DNA from: Lycocorax pyrrhopterus obiensis
Lineage: Eukaryota > Chordata > Aves > Passeriformes > Paradisaeidae
Assembly (NCBI GenBank): GCA_014706295.1
Contig: JACSVZ010000009.1
Location: forward strand, 35,958,768 to 36,022,767
Direction: 5' to 3'
DNA: 64,000 bases
The notes under the pieces are model-generated. The model ran no database searches. It was not told the DNA's origin and saw only the letters and a program-made list of their open reading frames with translations. Of this stretch, positions 50,992-62,211 are shown one piece after another. Every line of letters starts with the position of its first letter. Position 1 is the stretch's first letter. The translations under genes were made by a program, and so were the position numbers.

Positions 50992-51455
50992 CATAGAATC
51001 ATCTTAGATCTGTAAAATGGTTGTGTTGGAAGGGACCTTAAGGACCACCTCGTTCCAACCCCTGCCATGGCCAGGAACACCTTCCACTAGACCAGGTTGC
51101 TCCAAGCAGCATCTAGCCTGGCCTTGAACACTTCTAGGGATGGGGCAGACACAACTTCCCTGGGCAACTTGTTCCAGTGCCTCACCATCTTCCCAATAAA
51201 GAATTTTTTCCTAATATCTAATCTAATCTGCTCTCTTTGAATTTGGACCCATTCCCCCTTATCCTGTCGTGACATGGTTTTGTAAGTTGTCTTGTCACAC
51301 TTTTCCTGTAAGTTCCCTTCAGACACTGGAAGGTCACAACGAAAACCACCTCAAAGCCTTCTCTTTTTCAGGCTGAAGAACCCCAGTTCTCTCAGCCTTA
51401 TCTCGCTGGAGAGGTGCCCCATCCCTCTGATCACCTTGGTTGCCTCCTTTGGAGG
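50992..51455 (-). mobile_element. CR1 LINE, ~460-bp 3' fragment next to the CpG island
   Basis: Reverse-oriented copy. Its 3' end faces the island ('ccatagaatcatcttagatc'), followed by 'gttggaagggaccttaagga', 'ccactagaccaggttgctcc', 'gttccagtgcctcaccatct' and 'ttcaggctgaagaaccccag', to 'ccctctgatcaccttggttg'. It is among the longest copies here and starts only ~240 bp from the island edge. Confidence 0.95.
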
Positions 51456-51459
51456 TGTA

Positions 51460-53055
51460 ATTGTTACAGGCAGGTGTATCAACCCTCTTTTTGGCCACGG
51501 CAACTAACAAACCTTCCCAGCAAAACTATTTTAGGGGAGAAATGTTTTGTCACACTGACTCAGTTTAGCGTGGTGTTATCTCTGGTATGTAGACGGAAAC
51601 TTTTTTTTTTTTTTAATAGGAAGTCAAAATAAGTAACACCTAATGGAGTGACAAAGCAGAATTTCCAAAGAGTACAGCTGTGAGAAGCATCAACACCAGT
51701 AACTTGAGGATTATGTATTTTTTTTTCCTACTCTGCCTAATCAGTGATTGCGAAAGAGTGACGAGAAAGCTGATTTGCATGAGAAATACCCTTAGGATAA
51801 TGCAGCGTTTTGTTTCACAAGTTTTTAGGCTCAAAAAATCCTAGTAAAGTTGTTTTCCAATAGCTTTCCACTGTCCTGCACCTCTAAATTCCTGACACTG
51901 CCAAGTTATGGAAATGTGAAAACGTCACGAAGCAGACAGTTCTTCGTGAGTTTTACCTAGGCAGAAGTGGTAAAACCCAAAAACCTTTTAATATTTATCA
52001 CGCACATTATAAATAATTTTATAAGGTTGTGTCTTTCAGACGGGGTGACAGATGAGGAGGCCTCCAGTCCGGCTGAATAATTTGCCCCTGGCATGTGCTG
52101 GAACGCAGACAAACAGGATGTTTCATCCCCAATTTATGGATAGAAAAATTGAGGCAAGGAAGTGAAGGCATTTATTTTCCAAGTGTAGAAGTGCTCATTT
52201 GTAAGCAGGCAATTTAGGCTTGAACTTTTTTTTTCCCTTTTTTTTGAGGAAAAGGACCGTGTATATACAGTTCCCATTGAAACTACACTTGAGGCACCCA
52301 AGCAGAAAGACTTTGGCCATACTCTTTTGGGGTCCCGCAGCCCTAATCCCATGTTCTAATTGGCCAGTAATCTGTGGACAGATATTGTAACAGTTCCTTT
52401 AGAATATTTTTCTACTTCTCACTCATTTGCATACTAATGGCATAAAAATAGGCACTTCCTGCCAGTAATTAGTTGGAGCCCAGAATTTAAAGAAAGAAAA
52501 ACACCACAGCATTATGGTAGACGGATGGTACTGAGGAAGCTGCAGAAAAGAGTCACTTCTCTGGTGCTCAGAAAGTGCCTTTAATTTAGAGTTCAAGGCT
52601 GGCAACTCTGTTACCTCTGTGTGACAGGGATTAACTGTTTGCTTGGCCTAATAACTTTGCCTCTAATGAGCCCCTCCAACTTTTTTCATGGCAAATCACT
52701 CGATCTGTCCTGCACCCAGGCTCGCTGCTGTAAAATGTTTTTCTTTTTTTGCCTTTTTCCCAGAAGGAATAATGCTAGCAGTGAAGTCTGTGAGTGGAGT
52801 TCCTTGTGGACCACCGTGACTCAGACCAGCACAGAGGCTGCTCAGGGGTTCTTCACCTAATGAGGCACTGTGAAACCCATACCACATCAACTCATGTGCA
52901 GTTCTAGGTTAAAAGAGCCCTTTAGGAGCTGCTTGTAAATATGGGGTTATTTGACTTCTCACATGTAGGCCATAGGCTTGACTGTAAACCACGTTGGTGA
53001 TAGCTGGAAATTTTCCTCTTCTGATACAGCAACAGAGGTAACTTTGGGTTTACAT
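51460..53055. other. AT-rich non-coding sequence flanking the promoter
   Basis: No recognised gene. It contains two consensus POU octamers (ATTTGCAT at 51,773-51,780 and 52,425-52,432) and a strong plus-strand 3' splice site at 52,763/52,764. Several stretches near 51,740-51,960 and 52,420-52,510 look motif-rich and could be conserved non-coding elements, but this cannot be shown from one sequence. Confidence 0.45.
52764..52789 (+). other. Candidate plus-strand exon with ideal 3' splice site
   Basis: A nearly pure pyrimidine tract (TTCTTTTTTTGCCTTTTTCC followed by CAG) gives an excellent plus-strand 3' splice site. A GTGAGT word 26 nt later could be the 5' site. If not used, one frame stays open to a TAA at 52,858 and contains RNNASSEVCEWSSLWTTVTQ. 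That frame is phase-compatible with the long plus-strand open frame that leaves the CpG island at 50,819, which has a one-in-three chance of being coincidence. Confidence 0.25.
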
Positions 53056-53057
53056 AT

Positions 53058-53120
53058 CATAGAATCATGGAACAGTTTGAGTCGGAAAGGACCTTAAATA
53101 TCATCCGGTTCCAAGTAACT
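53058..53120 (-). mobile_element. CR1 LINE, 3' terminal scrap
   Basis: Reverse-oriented tail 'atcatagaatcatggaacag' and 'gtcggaaaggaccttaaata', ending at about 'gttccaagtaacttc'. It is immediately followed by a longer CR1 in the opposite orientation. Confidence 0.85.
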
Positions 53121-53159
53121 TCAGTCAGACGGTGAAAGTTTGTTTTGCTGCTTTCATTT

Positions 53160-53632
53160 CCCTAACCTCTGGAGATCCTCAGTACCTGGAGCTCCTAGAG
53201 TGGGTCCAGCGGAGGATACAAACATGATTGAGGGTCTGGAACATCTCTGTTACAAGGAAAGCCTGAGGGAGCTGGAGCTGTTCAGCCTGGAGAAGAAATG
53301 GCTGAGAGGGGACCTCATCAATGTCTGTCAGTGTCTGCAGGAAGGGGTCAGAGCATGGACCAGGCTCTGCTCCGGGGCCCAGCACGTGGAGCAGGAACTG
53401 ATGCCCAGGAAGTTCTACCTGAATATGAGGAAGAACTTCTTCCTTGTGCAGTGACCAAGCACTGGAACAGAAACCAGAGAGGGTGTGGAGTCTCCCCCAC
53501 TGGAAATATCCCAGAACCATTTGGGTGCAATCCTATGCCATTGCTTTGGAATGACCCTGCTTGAGCACAGTGGTTGGACCAGATGACCCACTGTGGTCCC
53601 TTCCAGCCTGACCCACTCTGTGATTCTCTGAG
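53160..53632 (+). mobile_element. CR1 LINE, ~470-bp 3' fragment (distinct subfamily)
   Basis: Plus-sense copy running from 'ggagtgggtccagcggagga'-like sequence through 'ctgagggagctggagctgtt', 'cagcctggagaagaaatggc' and 'agaacttcttccttgtgcag' to 'ggtggtcccttccag'-type sequence and 'ctctgtgattctctga'. Its middle portion ('gaccaagcactggaacagaa', 'ggttggaccagatgacccac') differs from most other copies, suggesting another CR1 subfamily. Its open frames are not functional genes. Confidence 0.9.
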
Positions 53633-53634
53633 AT

Positions 53635-54010
53635 AAATATTAGAGATTACATTCTCCAGGACTATCAGACTGACACCTTCAGCAAAGAATTAAAAGTAGA
53701 AACTCTTCCCATGATATTACTTAGAAGAAATTCCAGCGTTACTGTTCAGCCTACAGCTGGACAATACTGATCTCCAGTGATGCAATCTAAAACTCGTGAG
53801 ATGCAGCAGCAGTTAATTATATACCTTTAGCTTTGTTTACCTATTTCAATAGCAAAGTAATTATTAATAAAATTCTCTCTAATACATTGATTGTAACTAT
53901 CAGTTTCTTTGGAGTCACTCTTCTCAAAGAACCATGGGATGGATCCAATAAAGGGTGTTTGTGCTGCTTAAGGCTGAGACCTGCAATGCAGAGTAAATGT
54001 TTGGTTCCCT
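53635..54010. other. Non-coding sequence between CR1 copies
   Basis: No gene or other feature seen. Confidence 0.5.
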
Positions 54011-54011
54011 T

Positions 54012-54427
54012 AACAGGATCCAGAATCATAGAATGGCTTGGGCTGGAAGGGACCTTAAAGACCATCCAGTTCCAACCCCCCCTGTGATGGCCAGGGACAC
54101 CTTCCACTAGACCAGGTTGCCTCATCCAGGGCTGGTCTTAAACACTTTCAGGGAAGGGGCAGCCACAGCTTCTCCAGGCAATCTGTGCCAGGGCCTCACC
54201 CCCCTCACAAGCAATAATTTCTTCCTAATATCCAATCTAAACTTAACCTCTTTCAGTTTAGAACTCTTCCACCTTGTTCTGTCATTCCAGGCCCTTGTCC
54301 AAAGTCCCTCTCCAGCTCTCCTGGAATCACTTTAGGCACCGGAATTGGCTGTAAGGTCTCCTAGGAGCCTTTTCTTCTCCAGGCTGAACAGCCCAGCTCT
54401 CTCCTTTTCTGGAGATGCTCCACCTTT
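54012..54427 (-). mobile_element. CR1 LINE, ~415-bp 3' fragment
   Basis: Reverse-oriented copy: 'atcatagaatggcttgggct', 'actagaccaggttgcctcat', 'cagccacagcttctccaggc', 'caataatttcttcctaatat', 'cccttgtccaaagtccctct' and 'ccaggctgaacagcccagct'. Well-preserved 3' half, without coding capacity. Confidence 0.95.
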
Positions 54428-54429
54428 CT

Positions 54430-55505
54430 TATACCTTTTTTATTTTCCATTCCCTCCATCCATCCCACTTTGTTACTAATCTTAAAGTCAAGCATGTGCC
54501 AAACTCTCTATTACATTGTGCTGAACTTAGAAGTGAAATTGTGTCACTTTTTTTTTTTTTTAATCTTGAAAAGCAAACCTTGTGAAGCTTGTATCCAGCA
54601 GAACTATAGTGCCAGAAAGTATTTTCCTGAAAACTTTAAGACTGTAGCTTATTAAAGCACAGATCCTTAAGATGATTGGGTCTATTCCATTAGTAGATTT
54701 CTGAAGTGTGCAGACTGGATAAACAACAGTGACAGCTTGGGGAAGTGTATGCACCTGTTTATTAAAAAGACGTTAACAAGGGCAAATCTAAAATAAGAAC
54801 ATGCACCACAACCCAATTTTCAGCAAATTTTTATGCATGCCTACACTTAAGGTTACCAATGTTATTGGCAATTTCTCTCTCTCTTTTCTCTCTCAGAAGT
54901 ACACGGCAACTGATGAGCACGGAGCATCTGTGGCAAAGGAAAAAAACACCATCTTCAAATTTTGAGGAGCAAACATGACCCTTTCTTTTTCTACTGTTTT
55001 CCACCCACATTCGGTTAGTGTGAGAGAAGAAAGAAAATTAAAAAAAAAAAAAAAGCAGAAATATTTTCTTTGCAGGGAAGGACTGGAGGATGTATTGTTC
55101 TCTCATTCACAAGCAAGCACTTTCATCACCTCTACTTTCATTTTGCTCTACATCATTAGTGACAGCGAGTTTTCTATATTTTACTGGTATAGCTTAGAAG
55201 GGGTCACGATTCTAAAAGTTCTCCTGCAGAACTGAGTCTTCTGTTTGGATGTATGCAAATTCCGCAGCTCTTATGCCACTTGTACTTTGCAGATAGGTAT
55301 AAGCATATGCAAAAAATGGAGATTATATGTGTACATGCAAGTTTTCAGAATTAATCAACCAAGAATGTACAAAAACTACAAATGCTTTGCTGAAATTCGG
55401 CTCAAAATAGATTTATGAATTAGCCTGCTGTAGCAGCTTTCACTCAAAGTTGCTAAATACATTCCATTTTTGTAAATAATTAATAACTTATAAGATTTGC
55501 ATGAT
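54430..55505. other. AT-rich non-coding sequence with a candidate exon
   Basis: No recognised gene. It contains the strongest plus-strand 3' splice site in the window (54,896/54,897), listed next, and an A-run at 55,040-55,054. Confidence 0.5.
54897..55013 (+). other. Candidate plus-strand exon (ideal 3' splice site)
   Basis: The tract TTTCTCTCTCTCTTTTCTCT followed by CTCAG is an almost perfect plus-strand 3' splice site. The following bases are open in two frames. One reads KYTATDEHGASVAKEKNTIF and stops at TGA shortly after; the other contains STRQLMSTEHLWQRKK. A TTCG/GTTAGT word at 55,013/55,014 could end the exon. With in-frame stops before that site, it would be a terminal coding or an untranslated exon. 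It lies 4 kb right of the CpG island, in the sense of a divergent transcript. Confidence 0.28.
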
Positions 55506-55507
55506 AA

Positions 55508-55600
55508 TGAGGCTTGGAGCAACCTGGTCTAGTGGAAGGATTGGAAGGAGATGGTCTTCAAGGTCCCTTCTGACTGAAACCATTCTATGACTCTATGAAA
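55508..55600 (+). mobile_element. CR1 LINE, 3' fragment with internal deletion
   Basis: Plus-sense tail: 'ggcttggagcaacctggtct', 'agtggaaggattggaaggag', 'caaggtcccttctgactgaa' and 'accattctatgactctatg'. The block 'tgtccctgcccatggcaggg' found in other copies is deleted between 'agtggaagg' and 'attggaa'. Confidence 0.88.
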
Positions 55601-55604
55601 ATAC

Positions 55605-58600
55605 TCTTGCCCCAGAATAGGATTTTAACAATATATCCCAGTCTTGGGAGAACCTGTTGGTACTTATATCTATTCCCAATTGCTGTAGTGGTGTTTTTTA
55701 TAAGGATAAAATGCTGCCAGCCTGGAGCCCCTACAGGATTAGATCTTAATCCCCAAGGATATGTAAGTGCTACCACCTCCTTTTGAGAGACTGAAAACAG
55801 GAAACTGCATGGGTTAATAACAGAGTAAATAATTAAAATTTAGGCTCCAAACTTGTCAAGTGTATTGCAAGCACAGTCGCAAACCCTTCTTGGAGTCACC
55901 TTCTTGTCAGTAGTTGATGTGAATATTTTTGAAGACAAATCAGAGCCCTGGACCTGACTGAGTCCTATGTTTCAGTGTACGGCCAGGGTATAGAATACAT
56001 CCCTCAAACATATCTGATTACTTCTGTTATTATGAAGCAAAGGGTCCTTGAACATTTCTCACAATTCAGCAGGCAAAAAAAAAAGCAATGTTTTACTTCA
56101 GTCTACCTTTTACTAGAGCTGGGTACAATAGGATGTGATTATTTTAGGAACATTAAAAATATCTGCTATCTTCCTCCCATGCTAGGTAGAATAGTAGTCT
56201 GAAGTAGTTTTGCTTTGTAATTTTCTAAAATGAAGAATTCTGACTTAACCAAACCTCTTCAGAAGGAAGCTGGCTGATATTATCTTACTTCCCTCTTTTC
56301 TTACTGTGGAATTGTTGAGAGAATGCCAGTTGTTGCTACTTGTCATCACAACTTTCTAGTCCATATTATTGCTCATTAGGGGCAATAAATATTAACCAGC
56401 AGACTACTTAAAACTGACCAGTGAATTTGAGTGTGTAGGTAATAACATGAAGACATTGTAAATCTGGGTTTGCATTCATTATTTAATTGCACACACGCAT
56501 AAATCCTGCCTTCTGAAAAACAATTCTCCTTTATTTGTCATCATGGTACTTGTTCAGCAAATTTTTTTAAAGATTTTTTTATTTCTTGGGTGTTGAACTG
56601 TACAGGGGAATGAATGTCTCTGCTTCTCTTTGAGGGGATTACAGCAGGAGTCATGGACACAAGGTATCGCCAAAAGTGGGAAAACTGGGGATTGCAGGAT
56701 GAAATACCAAGGATGATGATCACTGAGATACTTTTGGCTCCAAACAGGCCTGTTTTGTCCCACATGCACGTGTAATAAAAGTGTGTAAGGTACCATGTTT
56801 GCTGAACTGGGTGAATGATCCCAGGGTTGGTCCTGCAGACAGTGGATGTGTTGAGGGATGAGCACAGGTTTCAGAGCTGCACGGGGCTCACTTGCTCTGC
56901 TAGGAATGAGCTAATGTACAGCTGATTCCTCTCCAGGGGAAACTTCAATTCTGGGTTTCAAAGAGGACCCTTTCAGTATTCCTAATGATTTTTTTGCCTA
57001 CAAAGCCTGGCAGTCTTATGGAGTTGTTGGGGACTCTGACACCAAAGAAGTGTAGCCTAAAGAGCTGGAGCAAGAGATTTCATACCACTGCTGCCCACTA
57101 CTCAAAAAGGCAACGGTATAAGTACACCCCCCAAAAAAAAAATAAAAAACCAAAGTCAAGCTCTGTGAGCAGATTAACAAAGCTGTTTGCTATTATGGAC
57201 AAAAGCTGCAGGGAAAGAAAAAAAAGAAGAGGAAATGGGCTGTATTACTGTGAGTTGGCACAGAAATGAAATACCAGGCTGCAATTTATGTATAGTAATT
57301 GTTCACGAAGCATTCTTTGGGTTTTGATAGTGACTCATTGTGTTCTTTCTGACCTTTGATGTACAGGATGGGCTGCTAGAAGACAGAGGAAGCCACAGTA
57401 AGAATATAAAACTTTATTAACTTAAGATTTTGTTGGTTTGTTTGCTTTTTTTTTATTATTGCGCATTGGTGGGTAGTATCTCTAGAAAAGACAAACAAAG
57501 GCATTTACCTTGAGTCCTCGTGGGTTTTGCCATCTCTCCCAGGCTTTTGTAGTTGAACAAACAGTTGAAAAATAGCTTTGGTTTTAAAAAGGAAATTTGC
57601 TAAACAATTGGTTGCTGACGTTGATTACTGAGTTCTGAAAAATAAGATAACTGATTGTAGTACTATTGTGTTAGTAGCCCAGGTAATGAGCAGTATAAGC
57701 CCTGCTCTATACAAGACACACAGTAAAGTTATCAAGAAGATATTCTTCTGAGTGAAAATTTTATGTTTTAAAGAAAATCACGGAAAAAAGCTTCCACAGA
57801 GTCATCAGAGTAGACACAACAGACTCTTCAGCACCGTTAAGTTCCATTATGTAAATCCACAGTGATGGAAGCCAGACACTGTCAAGTTTGATACGCCCCA
57901 AATTTGACCTAATTAGCCATTTGGTTGTTACTTTTTTCAAAGCCTGTGCAACTCAGCTCAGTTCAGGATATAGATGCTAATTGAACACGTAACCTACAGG
58001 TGCTAAAGAACCCTTACAAAGGAAGGCCTATCCTATTAGGAATGCAAGTCAAGGCCCGGGGTCATCGGCTCGGATGGTGGGGATGGGAAAAGAGATCCCA
58101 TCTACAGCTCTCTTCACATGTCCATGTTATTTCCAGGAGTGAAATTCAAATTCAGGGTAAACCAATGCAATCTAAAAGAGATTTGCCAACTGAAGCTGCT
58201 CAGGCTGCAGGGAAAGAACATTTCTTTAGGCTTTTAGAAAGCTGGGACTCTATGAGGCAAAGCCTGAAGTGGTTTACTCTACCCCCAGTAACAAACACAC
58301 CCCTGTGCAAGTCACAACTGGAATTTTCTCTCATTCATAGACCCACCATGTGATCTGTAGGTGCCTACACACTGCTGCATGACTTATTCCAGCTTTGCCT
58401 TTCACCTTTCCCCTCTCTGTCCGTGTGCTCCCAGCCTGAGATCTTCACCTTTACACCCAAGTCCTCTTCCCACCCATTTGCCAAGCAGGAGTGCAGTAAC
58501 CTTTTGTCGTGGCTACACCTTGGCCCAGATGCTGCAATGTAAACACTCTATCTCTTCTGCTGTTTCCCCACAATCCCCTCACCAAAATGAAACGAGATAA

Positions 58601-58980
58601 AAAGAGCTGCACAGCCTCTGAGTTTCCTGGCTTTTATCTTTTTATACCAAAGCCTTTGTGTTAATTTTGCATAGCTATTTTTGCATGAGGAATAATATCC
58701 TGAATTACTGCTGTCACGTGCGCTTAAGAATCCCACCTCACCATCCTCAAGTCATCTGGCAACCTGATAGTGTTTCCTGCTCCTTCCCTCACATCAGCGC
58801 TGCAGAGAGCTTTGCTAAAAGTTTCACATCTGAAAAAGCAGATGATTTGGCAACACCTTCCTATGGATTTTTTTTTTTTTCCTTAAAAAAGTGTGCCTGT
58901 CTTTGAGTAAACTTTTCTTTCCAACTGTTCTTTTTTGTCAGCTTGCCAGCTCAACTTCTAGTATTGTTCTGCAGAGATTG
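55605..58980. other. AT-rich non-coding sequence
   Basis: No recognised gene or mobile element. Open frames such as 56,985-57,269 and 58,000-58,353 (plus) have no domain I recognise and no splice context. A minus-strand 35-nt segment near 57,508-57,542 has splice-like ends but is too short to judge. Confidence 0.5.
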
Positions 58981-58983
58981 CTG

Positions 58984-59240
58984 TAAGGAAAAATGAAAGA
59001 GAAGAGAAAGGTAGAGAACTGGGGGAAAGGGAAAAAGGGTTCAGAGGGCATTTAAAGCCTGGGGAGCCTAGCATGGAAAGGGAGATAGGCTTAGGAAACA
59101 GGGAATAAAGTGGTGGAATGAGAGATAAAACAAAAACATAAAGGATAAGGGATTAGAGAGATAAGGAGTTCAAGAGATGAAATGTGAATAAAGGAAAACA
59201 AGAAAAATAAGGATGAAAGGAAAGAAGTGACAGGAGTAAG
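58984..59240 (+). repeat. ~255-bp purine-rich tract
   Basis: The plus strand is dominated by A and G (aagagaagagaaaggtagag and similar) with few pyrimidines. It is not a simple repeat but a strongly strand-asymmetric tract. Such tracts can form triplex DNA or nucleosome-poor sites; no function can be assigned here. Confidence 0.8.
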
Positions 59241-59244
59241 ACAT

Positions 59245-59912
59245 GTAAACAATTAACTAGGAAAATATTCTGTTTATTTTAGTGAAAGAAAATTATAGTA
59301 TCTTTATTATTCTCTGGTTTACTAGTTCAGAGGAATTTTTCAAACTAAGAGCTGACACTTGGGTAGTATTACTGAACAGTGATAAATATAAGCCTTCCAG
59401 TTGTTGAATTAACCCATTCTGAATTTGTTTAATTAATATGACATTCAAGCAGCTTAAGTTTGGGTAAGAAAAACAATAAAAAATATTAATAACTGCAATA
59501 CAAAGTGCAAATCTGGAAGAACTCTCTCCAGTATTTGCAGTTAAATCCATCAGCTCATTGATAATCACTCCAGAACAGAGTGGAGCACTGCAGATTAATA
59601 CCGGAGCTGAAGAGAACAAAAATATTTAAAATCAGTGCTGGGCTCAAGTTTCAGCCTTGCCCACTGACCAGGAGAAAATTGCTCAAGATCACCATTTGTC
59701 TGTGAAAGTATTTCACAACATTTTTTTCCCCCGTAAGGATATTTATCCTAAGTGTGATCAGGTCTCAGTTTCTGCCTGAGTTGTTCACGTAGGTCACATA
59801 ATGTGGTGGAACCCTGATAATATTGCTTGTTTTCCCTGATTGTCTGAGCTCATATCATCAGGAAGCTGAAATTTTGTCAAACCCACACTGGTTTTTGGGT
59901 TTTTTTTTCTCA
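59245..59912. other. AT-rich non-coding sequence
   Basis: No gene recognised. Confidence 0.45.
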
Positions 59913-59913
59913 G

Positions 59914-60081
59914 GCTACGTATACCTACAATCCTAAAGGCATCATCCAAAACCCAAACAAAAACCCAACAGTTTTTGTGCTTGACTCTGACTGGAAGTCA
60001 CCAAACATTTTAACTAAGTTAAGCCATCATCCCTCACTTTCTGACACCCTTAAACTTGCAGAAAATAGTTCAGATCTGTAA
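59914..60081 (+). other. Candidate plus-strand terminal exon (55 codons)
   Basis: The plus strand shows GGGTTTTTTTTTCTCAG, an excellent 3' splice site, followed at once by a frame open for 55 codons to a TAA at 60,079-60,081. It contains GIIQNPNKNPTVFVLDSDWK and, near the end, SLSDTLKLAENSSDL. The composition is protein-like, but I recognise no family and see no AATAAA signal close behind the stop. With the 3' splice sites at 52,764 and 54,897 it could belong to a plus-strand transcript from the CpG island, or be chance. Confidence 0.25.
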
Positions 60082-60360
60082 AGGAAGATATTCCTTGTTA
60101 CTTGACATATAAATTTTTTTTCTGCCCATGTAGGTCCAAAGGCTTCTGTGCAGGTCTCAGGCTGTTGTGAAGGTTTCTGAAGACACAATCAAGGTGTTGC
60201 ACGTCCCTTTTCTTTATACTTGGTAAGACAATCTCCCAACAGGATTTCTTTCCCCAGAGCGTCCACAGAGAAAAGAAAATGAAGTCTCGAATGATTGCCA
60301 GTCCAACTTCTGGTGCCATCCAGGCCTGTTAATTCTGTCAGAGGGAGAGGAATCTTAGGA

Positions 60361-60394
60361 TTTAAAGGTTTGTTTCATTTAAAGGTTTGTTTCA
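60361..60394. repeat. Perfect 2 x 17-bp tandem duplication
   Basis: The unit tttaaaggtttgtttca occurs twice in direct succession without a mismatch. A recent duplication or replication slippage is likely. Confidence 0.95.
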
Positions 60395-62199
60395 GTACAA
60401 ATCATGAGTTAGTCGATGGAAAACTGGATTTACTTGAAAGCAGAAAAACCACATTAAAACAATCCTAAAACAACCTTGTTCCAACCCTGTGAACCCAAAC
60501 CAAGCAGCCTAAAGCACCTAAGAGCCGTAGGAAGCAGTTGTGTATCTACAGAAGGACCCAAGCCTTACATCCTCTCCTGAAGTATTTGAGGTATTGCAAT
60601 GAGAAACCGCCAGTAACAAACAGCAATTTAAACATCCTAAATTACATTGTGTAAAGTCTCAGCTTGCCAAATGCCTGAATGAAAAAGGATGTGGAAGATG
60701 GGCTCTCCTTCATTCTAATTCAACCCAGATTCTGGGATTATCTGTTAAAAATAGGACATTTTCTATTCTCTAATAATAATAATAATTTTCCATAGACAGC
60801 TGTTGATGTGCCCATAGGTTCACAATAGCTCTTTTTGCAGTGGATTGTAATAACAACTTCTTCAACTCTGTCTTTGAATTCAGAGCTGTACGAGCTATTC
60901 ACAGCGAGCACTTTAATCAGTGAATTTCAGCTTTTATTCTGACTTTGGATTGTTATAAATGCTGCACGCAGACATTTGATATAAATAAACTTTGCCCCAG
61001 TGATTTGTTCACAACATGTTTTCGCAGCAGAGTTTCAATATCCATTATTACCATTGCACAACTGCTCACCTTGGCTGACCAGGGTTGTTTGTTCTGGGAA
61101 AGAAGCAGTCGCCAAGAGGAAATCCATGTCATGGGGCCGTGACGGTCCGATGGATAAGGTGTGCTCAGTTTAAGTTAGGAGGAGCAAGATCACAAGAGTA
61201 AAGAGGTTTTTAGGACTATTTTGATATTTCCGTTCCTGTTCCCTTGACTCAGACCTTGCTTGTAACATCGCTATGAGAACAAAGGGGCCACTTGAATGTT
61301 ATAGGCTGAGGTCAAATTGAAAATTAATGATCTCTTATCACATTCAGACAAAGCTCCAGCTGCAAAGGGTGGGGTTGGGTGCTTTTCTGGTTTATTTAAT
61401 AGCCACTGAATCAGGGCTCTGAACAGGGCTTGCCTAGTTAGAGCTGCAAAAGATGAGCTCACATGCCATTTTCCGAGTCCCTCAGCCGTGCCCACGCCAG
61501 AGCCTGGCCTGGCAATCCTTTACATGGCTGGTGTCTTCCAGGAGAGCAAACGGAGCGCAAGTTTAATATCTTAATGAAACAAATGTCAGGCATTTGTTTT
61601 GTATGAATAAAACATCTTTGGCATAAACCACGGTGAAAAACAAATTCCAAAAAGGTTGTAAATCAGAATTCAGCTTTCAGGGCGCTAAAATGTGTGTGTG
61701 AAAAATTATGCTGAAGAGCCAGCTCTATCTAAACTAAATCGTTTGGCAATGCCCTGTCAGCGCGGGAGAAAATGGATGTAATGTGCACATATGCACAAGG
61801 AGTGACTCAGAATGATGTACAAGTGTTACTGTATCTACTGCAAAAGAAATACCTGGAAGTCAGGAAATACGGCTTCACGGTTCAGCAGATTTGTCTGAGG
61901 ATAGATGTTCTGGTTTTGAAACTCTGGTTTTTCCCTGGAGTGCTGTAAAGATGTCTCATGCAAACAAACACAGTCTGGGTCAACCGATATCTCTGGGACT
62001 ATTGCACAAAGTATAGTTTTATTTGGTATTTATGGGAGAAGAATTTCAGGGGAAAAACATGCCTGCTGGCAGCTTAAGGACAGAACAATAGATTGATATC
62101 CGTAGGTCCTGGAGCAAGACCTGTAGCCTAAACACACGCACATTAATCTATATGTAAGTCCAGGCATTTCCTTAAGTAGTCACGACAGTTTAATTGCCT

Positions 62200-62211
62200 A
62201 TGAATATTCAT
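62200..62211. promoter_or_regulatory. 12-bp palindrome, POU-like
   Basis: ATGAATATTCAT is a perfect palindrome resembling POU-domain dimer sites. It lies in AT-rich sequence next to a second 'cat' half-site. Function is inference only. Confidence 0.2.

Noticed and set aside
53140..53564. Open frames of 88-113 codons on both strands
   Set aside because: These are translations of a CR1 fragment, not host genes.
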